Positions 1 through 7,164 of a stretch of DNA of 16,642 nt are shown piece after piece; the stretch's first letter is position 1; each line of letters opens with the position of its first letter. This DNA is from JAQVWU01 sp964628455 (lineage in GTDB: Bacteria > Bacillota > Clostridia > Oscillospirales > CAG-272). The position numbers and the translations under genes were made by a program. Under the pieces are notes generated by a model. It was not told the origin of the DNA, did no database searches, and saw nothing but the letters and a program-made list of their open reading frames with translations. The stretch lies in the NCBI GenBank assembly GCA_964628455.1, contig CAZVPD010000084.1, positions 1 through 16,642 of the forward strand, read 5' to 3'.

Positions 1-593
1 ATCTTCCTCTCCGCCTTTTCGAAGCTCTCGTCAAAACGGGCGGCCGCTTCTTCGTCGACCTGCATCACGGGACTGTCCCGGTAGATCAGTTTCCTGCCGT
101 CGAGTGCGCCCGGTCTCAGTTCCTTTACCAGCATGGCTGACGGAAAGACCCCGTCCCCGAGGGAGATGTTAAACCTTTGGCAGCTTTTAAACCCGCGGCC
201 TACGTAATTGCCGGGGTTCCCGAAAATCACGATCACGTCGTATCCGAGTTCCGCCGCTTTTTCGAACGAATGCTCCATCAGCATCTTCCCGTAACCCATC
301 CTCTGGAAGCCGGGCAGGACGCAGACGGGTCCGAAGGTCAGGATCTCTTTTTCCTCACCGGATTCGTCAAGAAGCTTCGCTTTCGTATACATGATGTTGC
401 CGATGACCCGACCGCAGGTTTCGATCACGAAGTCGAGTTCCGGCAGAAAATCCTCATGGGAGCGCATGACATGGACCAGATAGTGTTCGCTGCACCCCGG
501 AACATAAAGGTTCCAGAAAGCCTTCCTGGTTATCTCCTCGACAAGTCTGCGGTCCGTCTGCTCTTCGTTCCTGATCCTGACATTCCTGTCCAT
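1..593 (-). CDS. GNAT family N-acetyltransferase, 3' end outside window
   Basis: The minus-strand frame reads MDRNVRIRNEEQTDRRLVEE and stays open for 197 residues to the left edge, so the stop lies outside the window. Residues about 84-105 hold a GNAT motif A: a beta strand (ILTFGPVCVLP) followed by the acetyl-CoA pyrophosphate loop QRMGYG at 97-102 and a helix. The next strand and helix (YDVIVIFGNPGNYVGRGFK, about 118-136) match the motif B region. Proteins of this family move an acetyl group from acetyl-CoA to an amine; the substrate cannot be read here. The start is the ATG at 591-593, with AGGAGG at 607-612 and a rather long 13-nt spacer. The gene begins 3 bp after the stop of the membrane protein gene 597-1544, so the two are almost certainly cotranscribed. 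Length (about 200 residues or more) is normal for the family. I am confident of the fold and not of the substrate. Confidence 0.88.
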   Translation of the reverse strand, partial: MDRNVRIRNEEQTDRRLVEEITRKAFWNLYVPGCSEHYLVHVMRSHEDFLPELDFVIETCGRVIGNIMYTKAKLLDESGEEKEILTFGPVCVLPGFQRMGYGKMLMEHSFEKAAELGYDVIVIFGNPGNYVGRGFKSCQRFNISLGDGVFPSAMLVKELRPGALDGRKLIYRDSPVMQVDEEAAARFDESFEKAERK

Positions 594-596
594 GTG

Positions 597-1544
597 TTAT
601 GATGTACCTCCTGTTTTTATTCCTTCCGGCATCATGCCGGGATCCCTGACCGCCCGGAAACTCAGATAGCTCTGTCCGTCCGTCTTCCTTCGGTCGAAAA
701 CGCCGCCGTGATAGACGATGATGTACGCCCTTTGCTCATCGTCGGGGGAGGTTTCCGCCGTCCAGTAATAGATCACCTGCGAATGGACATCCCAAAGCGG
801 GCTCTCTTTATCGGGCGTTTTTTCATAGACGGCTTTCCCCGCGGTTTCATCCCAGAAGCCCCCCGCTTTTTCTCCGTGAAGCATCATGGAACCGACCGCC
901 TCGGCGACGGAGGGCAGGCGCCAGATATTCTGCTCTTCGGCCAAGACTTCGGTCCCGTCCTCCGACAGATGACGGCAGATCTCCCGCGCTTCTTCCCAGG
1001 TCGTCCCTTTATCCGGCCATCCGGGCCCTCTCGGCGCCCAGGCGAGCGTCATTCCGCTGCCTTCGACGATCCTCGTCCCGAAGTCTCCGTCGTCGATCCT
1101 GCGGGAAACCCTGATCCCCTGCGGGACCGAAACGGAAAGGATGATCACGAGCGGAACAAACACAATCAATCCGTAAGCAAGTTTCTTCGGCACCGGGTCT
1201 CCGAAAAAATAAAGCAGGCCGAGTCCGGCAATGGGGATCACGATCATGAAACCGAGAACGGAGAAGCTCGCTCCCGAAAAGAACCATACGCAGAACACGG
1301 CCAGTGCGATATGCAGAACCAGCCCCGCTTTTTTCCATTTCAGCGAGAAAAGAGCAAGGAACGTAAATACGATCGCAATCAGCAGATACTGAAAGAAAAG
1401 CATAAACAGGTTTTCCCGGACCGAAACCGAATACCAGCCTTCATGAATATTTTCGACGGCGCCCCAGTATGCCCAGAGCCCCGAAAAAACGACCGTGACG
1501 CCGACGCCGGTCCAGCCGGCAACCGCTTTCGCGATGTTTTTCAC
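597..1544 (-). CDS. Polytopic membrane protein with C-terminal Lcl/DUF1566-like domain
   Basis: This 315-residue protein has about five hydrophobic helices (roughly residues 11-29, 46-67, 73-90, 94-114 and 121-142). A soluble domain from about 160 to 305 follows. That domain has the pattern of Lcl_C/DUF1566 domains (related to formylglycine-enzyme and C-type lectin folds): MTLAWAPRG near 165, TWEEAREICRHL at 182-193, WRLPSVAEA at 208-216, then YYWTAETS at 259-266 and YLSFRAVR at 293-300. Such domains occur in secreted or membrane proteins and have no single known activity, so I infer only a surface-exposed domain tethered to the membrane. The start is GTG at 1542-1544, because an in-frame TAG lies just upstream and AGAAGG precedes it. 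It stops 3 bp before the GNAT gene. No convincing minus-strand promoter is seen in the 188 bp upstream; transcription may continue from SBP1. Confidence 0.75.
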   Translation of the reverse strand: MKNIAKAVAGWTGVGVTVVFSGLWAYWGAVENIHEGWYSVSVRENLFMLFFQYLLIAIVFTFLALFSLKWKKAGLVLHIALAVFCVWFFSGASFSVLGFMIVIPIAGLGLLYFFGDPVPKKLAYGLIVFVPLVIILSVSVPQGIRVSRRIDDGDFGTRIVEGSGMTLAWAPRGPGWPDKGTTWEEAREICRHLSEDGTEVLAEEQNIWRLPSVAEAVGSMMLHGEKAGGFWDETAGKAVYEKTPDKESPLWDVHSQVIYYWTAETSPDDEQRAYIIVYHGGVFDRRKTDGQSYLSFRAVRDPGMMPEGIKTGGTS

Positions 1545-1603
1545 GGGATCGCCTTCTTTCTCCTATTACTCTCCGTCAATCAGCCGGTCCCGACGTTTTC
1601 CGG

Positions 1604-1632
1604 TTGACTTTCCCCCCGCGGCATTCTATAAT
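1604..1632 (+). promoter_or_regulatory. SigA-type promoter reading antisense into SBP1
   Basis: TTGACT at 1604-1609 and a perfect TATAAT at 1627-1632 are separated by 17 nt. Transcription would start near 1639 and run rightward, antisense to the 3' end of SBP1, which ends at 1733. No plus-strand gene with a plausible protein follows, so the product would be a non-coding or antisense RNA. A chance match is possible, but -10, spacing and -35 are all close to ideal. Confidence 0.5.
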
Positions 1633-1639
1633 GGTTTCG

Positions 1640-1725
1640 GGGAGATCCGGCGTCTGCCGGGAAAAAGCGGAGCGGCCCCCGAACGGCGGAGCCGCACTGC
1701 TTATCCGGATTTTTATATTTTTAGC
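1640..1725 (+). ncRNA. Possible small RNA downstream of the 1604 promoter
   Basis: The stretch after the 1604-1632 promoter folds into two GC-rich hairpins. CCGGC at 1647-1651 pairs with GCCGG at 1656-1660. GCGGCCCC at 1672-1679 pairs with GGAGCCGC at 1688-1695, with one G-U pair. About 15 nt later comes a T-rich run (1710-1725). This could be a short RNA of about 85-95 nt, but the T-run is not directly after the stem and the region matches no RNA family I recognise. It may equally be the 3' untranslated region of SBP1 read from the other strand. Confidence 0.22.
1662..1695 (-). terminator. Weak candidate terminator after SBP1
   Basis: On the minus strand an 8-bp stem (1688-1695 with 1672-1679, one G-U pair) with an 8-nt loop is followed, after a 5-nt gap, by five Ts (1662-1666). 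The gap and short T-run make it weaker than the other terminators here. If it is leaky, SBP1 transcripts could reach the two genes at 1-1544. Confidence 0.3.
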
Positions 1726-1732
1726 ACCGGAC

Positions 1733-3220
1733 CTATTCCGCACCGTATGTGTCGAAGTATTCGAAGACCTCTTCCATGCGCTTGTCGTAGGCCTTGTGGT
1801 TCTTTTCATAGTAGGAAGCGATGTCGGCACTCTTGTCGTAAATGAGGAACTGCACCCAGAACGCGGCCCCGAAGATGCCGTAGACATAGCCGAAGTCAAA
1901 CACGCGCTTTTCGAAGATCCTGTCGAGCATGGCGACCGATTCCTCGTCGCGCGAGCCTTTGGTCTTGAGCACGATGTCGTAATAAGTCGGGACGACGCCT
2001 TTCCAGCTTTCGGCGCAGAGTACTTCGATGATCTTGCCCGCGAAAACGGTATCCTGAACCGAGATCGGGATGGCGAGGGCTTCGTGCCCGCCGTCGACCA
2101 TGGTATAGTAGCTGTCCTGAATTTCATCCCACTTCGGATAGGGGATGATGCCATAGTCGGTCTCGAAATCGCGCAGCGGGCCTGCGGCGAAGGAGAACAC
2201 CTCGGGGATGAAGAGCACCTGGTTGTTGAGGAACATCGCATTCGCTATTTTTTCATTGGGATTGATGTCCGTGTAGGACCCGGCGCTGTTCCAGTGTATG
2301 TCATAGAGCTTGTTGTAGATGTCGACCACTTTGTCGTTGTAGTAATCGAGCACCATCGTGCCGTCGGGCTGTTTCTTGCAGAGCTTCTCGCCGAATGCCC
2401 AGAGATAGACGTTGACGGGGCTTCGCGCCCAGATGGCGTAGCCGAACTGGTCGTCTTTGTCGGAAGAGCTGTTGCCGTTGAGATCCGAATAGACGTCAGC
2501 CGACAGTTCTTTCAGTTTGTCGGCGGTCCATTTCCCGTCGTTTACCATATCGTACATGTTCGGAAGTTCGTAGTTGTCCGCGAGCTGCTTGTTGAAATAC
2601 ATCGCGTAGGTGGAGTCGATGGTCGTCAGGGCGAAGTCGCCCATCGCGAGAAAAGCTTTGTCCGAATAGGTGAGGTCGTCGATGGTGGACTGAGACCACC
2701 ACGGCTTTGCGAAATCGACGACGGGGATCTCGTACCAGTTGTGGTAAAGGTCGTCGCCCACCGCCTGGCCGGCGTAAATGATATGACCGGCATAAAGATG
2801 AAAGGCGTCGTCGCCCGCCATCACCGATTTTTTAAGCATCCCGGGCTGGGAGCTTTCTTCATAGACGACCGCGTCGATCGTGATGTTGAAACGTTCCGCC
2901 ACATTGAGGTTGCGCTGATAGATCGAATCCTCGAGGATATCGCCGGTCATCTCTTCCCTTGTGTACCAGTTAATGCAGGCGTCGTCGCCGATGATATGAA
3001 AGGCCCTGCCTTCGAAATCCTCGTTTTCGACTCCGTCCGAAACGTTCTGACGTGCCGCGAGCGAGTCTTCGTCCTCCTCGGGGGCCGTCGTATCGCCCGA
3101 TATCGCCGTCGTCTGCGCGGCCGTATTGTCCGCAGCGTCCGAGCACGCCGCCGCGGTCACAGCAATCGTCGCGATCATGACGCCGGCCAGCAGAACCGAT
3201 ATCATCTGTCTGATCTTCAT
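1733..3220 (-). CDS. Extracellular solute-binding lipoprotein (SBP1)
   Basis: This 495-residue protein resembles family 1 (sugar-type) ABC transporter substrate-binding proteins and is a paralogue of the genes at 3358, 7165 and 8927. It opens with MKIRQM, a hydrophobic core, and a lipobox ending TAAAC with the lipidated cysteine at 26, so it should be anchored outside the membrane. Shared landmarks are DILEDSIYQRN (94-104), KPWW (172-175), GKWTADKL (229-236), an EF-hand-like loop D246-x-N248-x-N250-x3-D254-x2-D257, a YGIIPYPKWDE block and KRVFDFGYVYG near the C-terminus. The EF-hand loop suggests bound calcium, which is inference. The start is ATG 3218-3220 with AAGGAG 7 nt upstream and a consensus promoter at 3253-3281. 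No permease or ATPase gene is adjacent, so the ligand (probably an oligosaccharide) and the partner transporter are unknown. Length is typical or slightly long for the family. Confidence 0.9.
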   Translation of the reverse strand: MKIRQMISVLLAGVMIATIAVTAAACSDAADNTAAQTTAISGDTTAPEEDEDSLAARQNVSDGVENEDFEGRAFHIIGDDACINWYTREEMTGDILEDSIYQRNLNVAERFNITIDAVVYEESSQPGMLKKSVMAGDDAFHLYAGHIIYAGQAVGDDLYHNWYEIPVVDFAKPWWSQSTIDDLTYSDKAFLAMGDFALTTIDSTYAMYFNKQLADNYELPNMYDMVNDGKWTADKLKELSADVYSDLNGNSSSDKDDQFGYAIWARSPVNVYLWAFGEKLCKKQPDGTMVLDYYNDKVVDIYNKLYDIHWNSAGSYTDINPNEKIANAMFLNNQVLFIPEVFSFAAGPLRDFETDYGIIPYPKWDEIQDSYYTMVDGGHEALAIPISVQDTVFAGKIIEVLCAESWKGVVPTYYDIVLKTKGSRDEESVAMLDRIFEKRVFDFGYVYGIFGAAFWVQFLIYDKSADIASYYEKNHKAYDKRMEEVFEYFDTYGAE

Positions 3221-3252
3221 ATCTTAACTCCTTCATCATATTATTATAAAAT

Positions 3253-3281
3253 ATTATATCACAGCGGTCCGTTGCTGTCAA
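3253..3281 (-). promoter_or_regulatory. Consensus SigA promoter of SBP1
   Basis: On the minus strand TTGACA (3276-3281) and TATAAT (3253-3258) are both perfect, with a 17-nt spacer. The start of transcription should lie near 3246, giving a 5' leader of about 25 nt with AAGGAG at 3228-3233. A short inverted repeat, ACAGC-N8-GCTGT (3261-3278), overlaps the -35 box and spacer and could be an operator, though five-base arms are weak evidence. Confidence 0.85.
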
Positions 3282-3357
3282 CGCCGAATAAAGAGGCAAA
3301 GATCTGTAAGATCCGACAAATAATTCTTATAACAACAGATGAGAAAGGAATTCCGAG

Positions 3358-4833
3358 ATGAAAAAAACCATGACTGCCCTGACGGTCTGCCTGCTTGTTT
3401 TTATCCTGGCTGCCTGCACCGCGGACACAGCGGGAAAGCCGGCGCGGCCGGATGTTCCCGCCGAGACATATGCGGACGGGCTGCCCGACCTTCCCGATTC
3501 CGTGCCGGAGGGGACGGATTTCGGAGGCGCCGAGATCCTTTTCCTCACCCGTGAAGAACCGGACGGCTTCTGGGACACCCTTGACCTTTGGGATACGGAA
3601 GCGCCGAACGGCACTGTGCTGAACGACGCGCTCTATAAACGCAACAGGGTCGCCGAGAACGCGCTGGGCTGTCTGCTGACCGAATTTTCCCTGAGCGCTC
3701 CCGATATGTCGGAGGCGCTTATAAGGACGACGGCTTCCGGGGACGACCTCTATCAGGCGGTCCTGACCACGCTTCATTTCGCCCCCGCGCTTATGCAGCA
3801 GGGCCAGTTCATCGACCTCGGGGGTGTCTCTGCCCTCAACCTGACGGCGCCCCGGTGGGATGTGCGCCTCAACGACCGGGTCTCCGTGCTGAACAGGCAG
3901 TATTACGCGGCGGGTGACCTGAATCTGATGAGCCGGTATGCGGCTGCGGTTCTCTTTTTCAATACGAAGACCGCCGCCTCCTCCGGCGTTCCCGATCTTT
4001 ATCAACTCGTCGGGGACGGGAAATGGACGATGGAGGCTTTTTCCGCAGCCGCACTCAGCGTCAACGAAGACCTCGACGGCGACGGGGTCATGAACGCGAG
4101 AGACAAGTGGGGCATCGTGAGTGAATCCGATATTCTCCCGTATTATATGGCCGGATGCGGCCTTTTCCTGAGCGAAAAAAACACCGCCGGTCTGCTTTCG
4201 GTCGCGGAACCGGACGAACGCGGCGGGGCAGTGTTCGAAGCTGTTACAAAAGTTTTCCGGCGCGGAAATTTCTTCGATTCCCGGGATGGGAGCTATAATC
4301 CCGACGGCGGTGAAAACACCCGGAGAAACGCCTATACGATCTTAGGGGAAAACCGCGCGCTTTTCTTCGCAGGAGAGCTGCGCGCCGCCTCATTTATACG
4401 CGAGATCAAAGTCGAATACGGCCTGCTGCCCTTTCCGAAGCTTGATGAAAACCAGCCGTTTCATATCACGCCGGTGCTGGCGTGGGGCGCCTCGGTGACC
4501 GCGATCCCGTATACCGCCGCCGATACCGCCCGCATCGGCACGGTGATCGAGACCCTCTCCTATCTGACGGCGCGGGGAGTGACCGAAGCCTTTGCCGAAA
4601 CCGTCTGCCGAAGCGGCCCGAGAGATATAAAATCCGCCGGAATACTCGCCCTGATGTTCGAAACGCAGGATTTCGATCCCGTTCTGTCCTTCGACTACGG
4701 GGGCATGAAGTCCTCCCTGCGCACGGCCGCCGCGGAAGGCAGCGGCGGATTCGCCTCTGTTTTCAACGAATGCCGTGATGCGGCACAGGAACAGTTCGAT
4801 AAAATCGGAGAAGCCATGAGCTTTTCAGGATAA
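3358..4833 (+). CDS. Extracellular solute-binding lipoprotein (SBP2)
   Basis: This 491-residue paralogue of SBP1 is transcribed divergently from it across 137 bp. The signal peptide MKKTMTALTVCLLVFILAAC ends in a textbook lipobox (LAAC, Cys20). Common landmarks are GTVLNDALYKRN (85-96), GKWTMEAF (221-228), an EF-hand loop D238-x-D240-x-D242-x3-N246-x2-D249, and YGLLPFPKLDEN. It has drifted most from the other three: the KPWW motif is replaced by APRWD, and the RVFDFGY block near the end is altered. It may therefore bind a different ligand. The start is ATG 3358 with AAAGGA at 3344-3349. A possible -10 (TATAAC, 3328-3333) has no good -35, so the promoter is uncertain. No terminator follows directly; transcription probably runs through the decayed copy to the hairpin at 5276-5303. 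Confidence 0.88.
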   Translation: MKKTMTALTVCLLVFILAACTADTAGKPARPDVPAETYADGLPDLPDSVPEGTDFGGAEILFLTREEPDGFWDTLDLWDTEAPNGTVLNDALYKRNRVAENALGCLLTEFSLSAPDMSEALIRTTASGDDLYQAVLTTLHFAPALMQQGQFIDLGGVSALNLTAPRWDVRLNDRVSVLNRQYYAAGDLNLMSRYAAAVLFFNTKTAASSGVPDLYQLVGDGKWTMEAFSAAALSVNEDLDGDGVMNARDKWGIVSESDILPYYMAGCGLFLSEKNTAGLLSVAEPDERGGAVFEAVTKVFRRGNFFDSRDGSYNPDGGENTRRNAYTILGENRALFFAGELRAASFIREIKVEYGLLPFPKLDENQPFHITPVLAWGASVTAIPYTAADTARIGTVIETLSYLTARGVTEAFAETVCRSGPRDIKSAGILALMFETQDFDPVLSFDYGGMKSSLRTAAAEGSGGFASVFNECRDAAQEQFDKIGEAMSFSG

Positions 4834-4917
4834 ACTCCGGCTTATGTGTTTTGCAGAAAATATCGAAATTCTTCGGCACCGTGTTATGATAACCGCACCG
4901 CGCGTCTGCGGACCGGT

Positions 4918-5266
4918 TGCGATTTATGTTTTATACCGTATGAATCTGTCCCAAACAAAGTTGCACGACAGGCATACGGCGCGCACGAAATTCACATCAG
5001 GGATCCCCGCGCCGCTGCCGGCGGCAATAGCCGCGCTGACCGCCCTCGCGGCGTGCGGTCAATAAAACGGCCGGCGAGGGCAGGACAATCATGATAGACG
5101 GCAGGCGATTTGACACGGCCTATATGTTCGGCACCTCCGACCGGCTGCAGCGGTTTCCTGTCTGTTCCGCAGGCAGCCGGAAAAAAGTCCCGGCATCGCC
5201 TCCGCCTATGCCGAAATCGAACCGACTGTCGCCGAAGGCCGCAGACAGATCGCTGAATATCAGTAA
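4918..5266 (+). pseudogene. Decayed C-terminal remnant of a fifth solute-binding protein
   Basis: Read across all three frames, this stretch keeps the order of the SBP C-terminal region. Frame of 4918: CDLCFIPYESVPNK, placed like YGIIPYPKWDE of SBP1, then HE. Next frame, about 4998-5065: GIPAPLPAAIAALTALAACG, placed like the LAIPIS...IIEVLCAES stretch. Next frame, from 5061: NKTAGEGRTIMID, then RRFDTAYMFG, matching KRVFDFGYVYG of SBP1. Last frame, 5186-5266: SPGIASAYAEIEPTVAEG and IAEYQ-stop, matching KSADIASYYEKNHKAYDK of SBP1 and FASTYAKHEK of SBP3. The final frame change falls at a run of six As (5181-5186). A good terminator follows 10 nt after the stop, as for a real gene. The N-terminal three quarters is gone. 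I base this on eye alignment of short blocks, so it needs a profile search. If wrong, the stretch is intergenic DNA with no gene. Confidence 0.55.
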
Positions 5267-5275
5267 TAAAAGCCG

Positions 5276-5303
5276 AAACCGCTCCCCACAGGGCGGTTTT
5301 TTT
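5276..5303 (+). terminator. Rho-independent terminator after the SBP remnant
   Basis: AAACCGCTC (5276-5284) pairs with GGGCGGTTT (5291-5299), with one T-G pair and a CCCACA loop, and a run of seven Ts ends at 5303. It ends transcription coming from SBP2 and the remnant, just before the glycosidase promoter. Confidence 0.85.
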
Positions 5304-5322
5304 CACGGCTGTCAAAAACCGC

Positions 5323-5350
5323 TTGCAAAGCCCGAATTTCGTGCTATAAT
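5323..5350 (+). promoter_or_regulatory. SigA promoter with extended -10 for the glycosidase-SBP operon
   Basis: TTGCAA (5323-5328), a 16-nt spacer and a perfect TATAAT (5345-5350) preceded by TGC, the extended -10 element. The start of transcription should be near 5357, leaving a leader of about 90 nt before ATG 5446. I see no riboswitch or attenuator in that leader. Confidence 0.82.
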
Positions 5351-5445
5351 AAAACCGAAGGTGTAAAGAACGGCCGATCGTCACAAAATACTTTTTACGG
5401 GGAAGGCGGTACATATACGCCCGAAACCGTTCACGGGAGGTAACC

Positions 5446-7107
5446 ATGCATAACGGGATCAGAATCGAAACCGCCGTCGGCGGACTCGCCGCGGCGGCGG
5501 TCATCGGAAAGCGCTTTTACGAAAGGGGCGTCACCCTTTCGGACAGCGGGTTTAAAATCGTCCTTGACAAGGGGCCGGTGCCCGGAGAAGGCGGTTTTAT
5601 GCTGTCGGAGGAGGAAGGGGGCGTCCGCATAACCGCCGATTCCATCATCGGCGTCCTGCACGGCGCGGGTTATTTCCTGCGCGGTTGCGTCTTTGACGAC
5701 GGCGGTTTCGAGCCCTGCGCATTCAGGGGCCTGAAAATACCCGAATGTCCGATACGGACCGTCTACCTCGCCCATCATTTCGGCAACTATTACCATAAAG
5801 CGGACGCCGTCCGTCTCGGGCGCTGCCTTGAGGACATGGCGCTCTGGGGCATCAGCGGCATCCATTTAAACGTTGCAGAGATCGATATCGAGAGCGAGGA
5901 GTCCCCGGAACTGAAAGACGAGATCGATAAAATATCCGAAGTTTTCCGTTACGCGAAAACCCTCGGCATGACGACTTCGACGGGGCTGCTCGTCAATCAG
6001 GTCTTCAAGAAATTCCCGCAGGAATACGGGTTCAAGCCGGTCGCCGACCCGCTCGGCCGGCACGGCAACACGGGCAATATGCTCTGCCTTTCGGTCCCCG
6101 GCGCCCAGGAATACGCCGATTCCCTCAACCGACGCATGCTTGCGGCCTACAGGGAGAACAGCGCCCCGATCGACTTCGTGCGCGCGTGGCCCTACGACGA
6201 AGGCGGATGCGGCTGCGAAAAATGCGCCCCCGGCGGAAACTGGGGCGGAAACGGATATATCAAAGGCGCAAAATCGGCTTTTCGCACGGCGCGCGAACTG
6301 TATCCCGACGTCCAAAGAGTCCTTTCGACCTGGACCTTCGACACTCCGCCCTGCGGCGAGTGGGAAGCGCTGACCGAATCCCTGAAAAAAGAAAAGTGGT
6401 GCGACGTGATCCTGGCCGACGCCCATGAGGATTTTCCCCGATACCCGCTCGATCACGGCGTTCCGGGCGGTCTTCCGATGATCTCTTTCCCGGAGATCTC
6501 CATGTGGGGGCTTTACCCGTGGGGAGGATGGGGGGCAAATCCCCTGCCCGCACGCTTCACGCGTCTGTGGAGGCAGACGGGGCATATGCTTTCGGGCGAA
6601 TCCGCTTATTCCGAGGGCATCTACGAGGATATCAACAAGTGCGTCATAGCCAACCTCACCTGGAACTATGAGGCGGACCCCGACGAAACGCTCGCGCAGT
6701 ATGCGCGCTTTGAACTCGGAATGAAAGGGGACGCCGCGCTTTTCGTCAGGCTGATATCGCTGATCGAAAAGACCCATACCGCCGCCGCGGGCGGCCGATG
6801 CGATCCCGCCGATTCGGACGAAGCCTTCGCCATTGCCGGAACCATCGACCGCAGTCTTCCCGAATGGGGAAAAACAGGCTGGAAATGGCGCATCGTCTAT
6901 CTCCGCGCGCTGCTCGACTGCCGGCGTTACCGGCTTGCTGCCGAAAAAGCGGGTCCCGGAAACAACTTTAACGCCGACTATAAAAGCCTGCTCGCCGGCG
7001 ACAGGCCGTCACAGGACGCGTTCGCCGAACTTATAGAAATCTTTCTGTGCGAAAAGAACTATTCCGGAGATCCGTATCACTGCAGGGTCAGGCCGCTGAC
7101 CGACTGA
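5446..7107 (+). CDS. Putative cytoplasmic glycoside hydrolase, family unclear
   Basis: This 553-residue protein has no signal peptide. Residues about 36-80 (FKIVLDKGPV, then ITADSIIGVLHGAGYFLRG) look like the small alpha/beta domain that precedes the barrel in GH20, GH67 and GH84 enzymes. A TIM-barrel-like region follows: IRTVYLAHHFGNYYHK (103-118), WGISGIHLNVAEID (134-147), then WPYDEGG at 248-254 running straight into a cysteine cluster, C255-x-C257-x2-C260. LSTWTF (293-298), ISFPEISMWG (346-355) and YSEGIYEDINK (388-398) complete the barrel-like part. The D251-E252 pair is a candidate for catalysis, and the three cysteines could bind metal; both are inference. Similar D-G-C-x-C patterns occur in DUF4838 and GH67-like proteins, so I do not name a substrate. 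The start ATG 5446 has GGGAGG 5 nt upstream. SBP3 follows after 57 bp, suggesting the enzyme acts on what that protein helps import. Confidence 0.72.
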   Translation: MHNGIRIETAVGGLAAAAVIGKRFYERGVTLSDSGFKIVLDKGPVPGEGGFMLSEEEGGVRITADSIIGVLHGAGYFLRGCVFDDGGFEPCAFRGLKIPECPIRTVYLAHHFGNYYHKADAVRLGRCLEDMALWGISGIHLNVAEIDIESEESPELKDEIDKISEVFRYAKTLGMTTSTGLLVNQVFKKFPQEYGFKPVADPLGRHGNTGNMLCLSVPGAQEYADSLNRRMLAAYRENSAPIDFVRAWPYDEGGCGCEKCAPGGNWGGNGYIKGAKSAFRTARELYPDVQRVLSTWTFDTPPCGEWEALTESLKKEKWCDVILADAHEDFPRYPLDHGVPGGLPMISFPEISMWGLYPWGGWGANPLPARFTRLWRQTGHMLSGESAYSEGIYEDINKCVIANLTWNYEADPDETLAQYARFELGMKGDAALFVRLISLIEKTHTAAAGGRCDPADSDEAFAIAGTIDRSLPEWGKTGWKWRIVYLRALLDCRRYRLAAEKAGPGNNFNADYKSLLAGDRPSQDAFAELIEIFLCEKNYSGDPYHCRVRPLTD

Positions 7108-7164
7108 CGTACATATCATACATAAATTGCGGATGCAATGACCGACTTTGACGGAGGGTAAACG

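Noticed and set aside
1604..3361. Long plus-strand open frame of 585 codons opposite SBP1
   Set aside because: It is the antisense shadow of a well-supported lipoprotein gene, with no ribosome binding site and no recognisable domain. Long antisense frames of 510-516 codons also lie opposite SBP3 (7009-8559) and SBP4 (9038-10570), as expected from GC-rich codon use.
4844..5065. Short frame ending LTALAACGQ that looks like a lipoprotein signal peptide
   Set aside because: The apparent lipobox ends three codons before a stop, has no basic start, and fits better as a shifted piece of the SBP C-terminal region.
5091..5366. 91-codon plus-strand frame before the glycosidase
   Set aside because: It runs through the terminator hairpin and across the next promoter's -10 box, so it cannot be a normal gene; part of it belongs to the SBP remnant.
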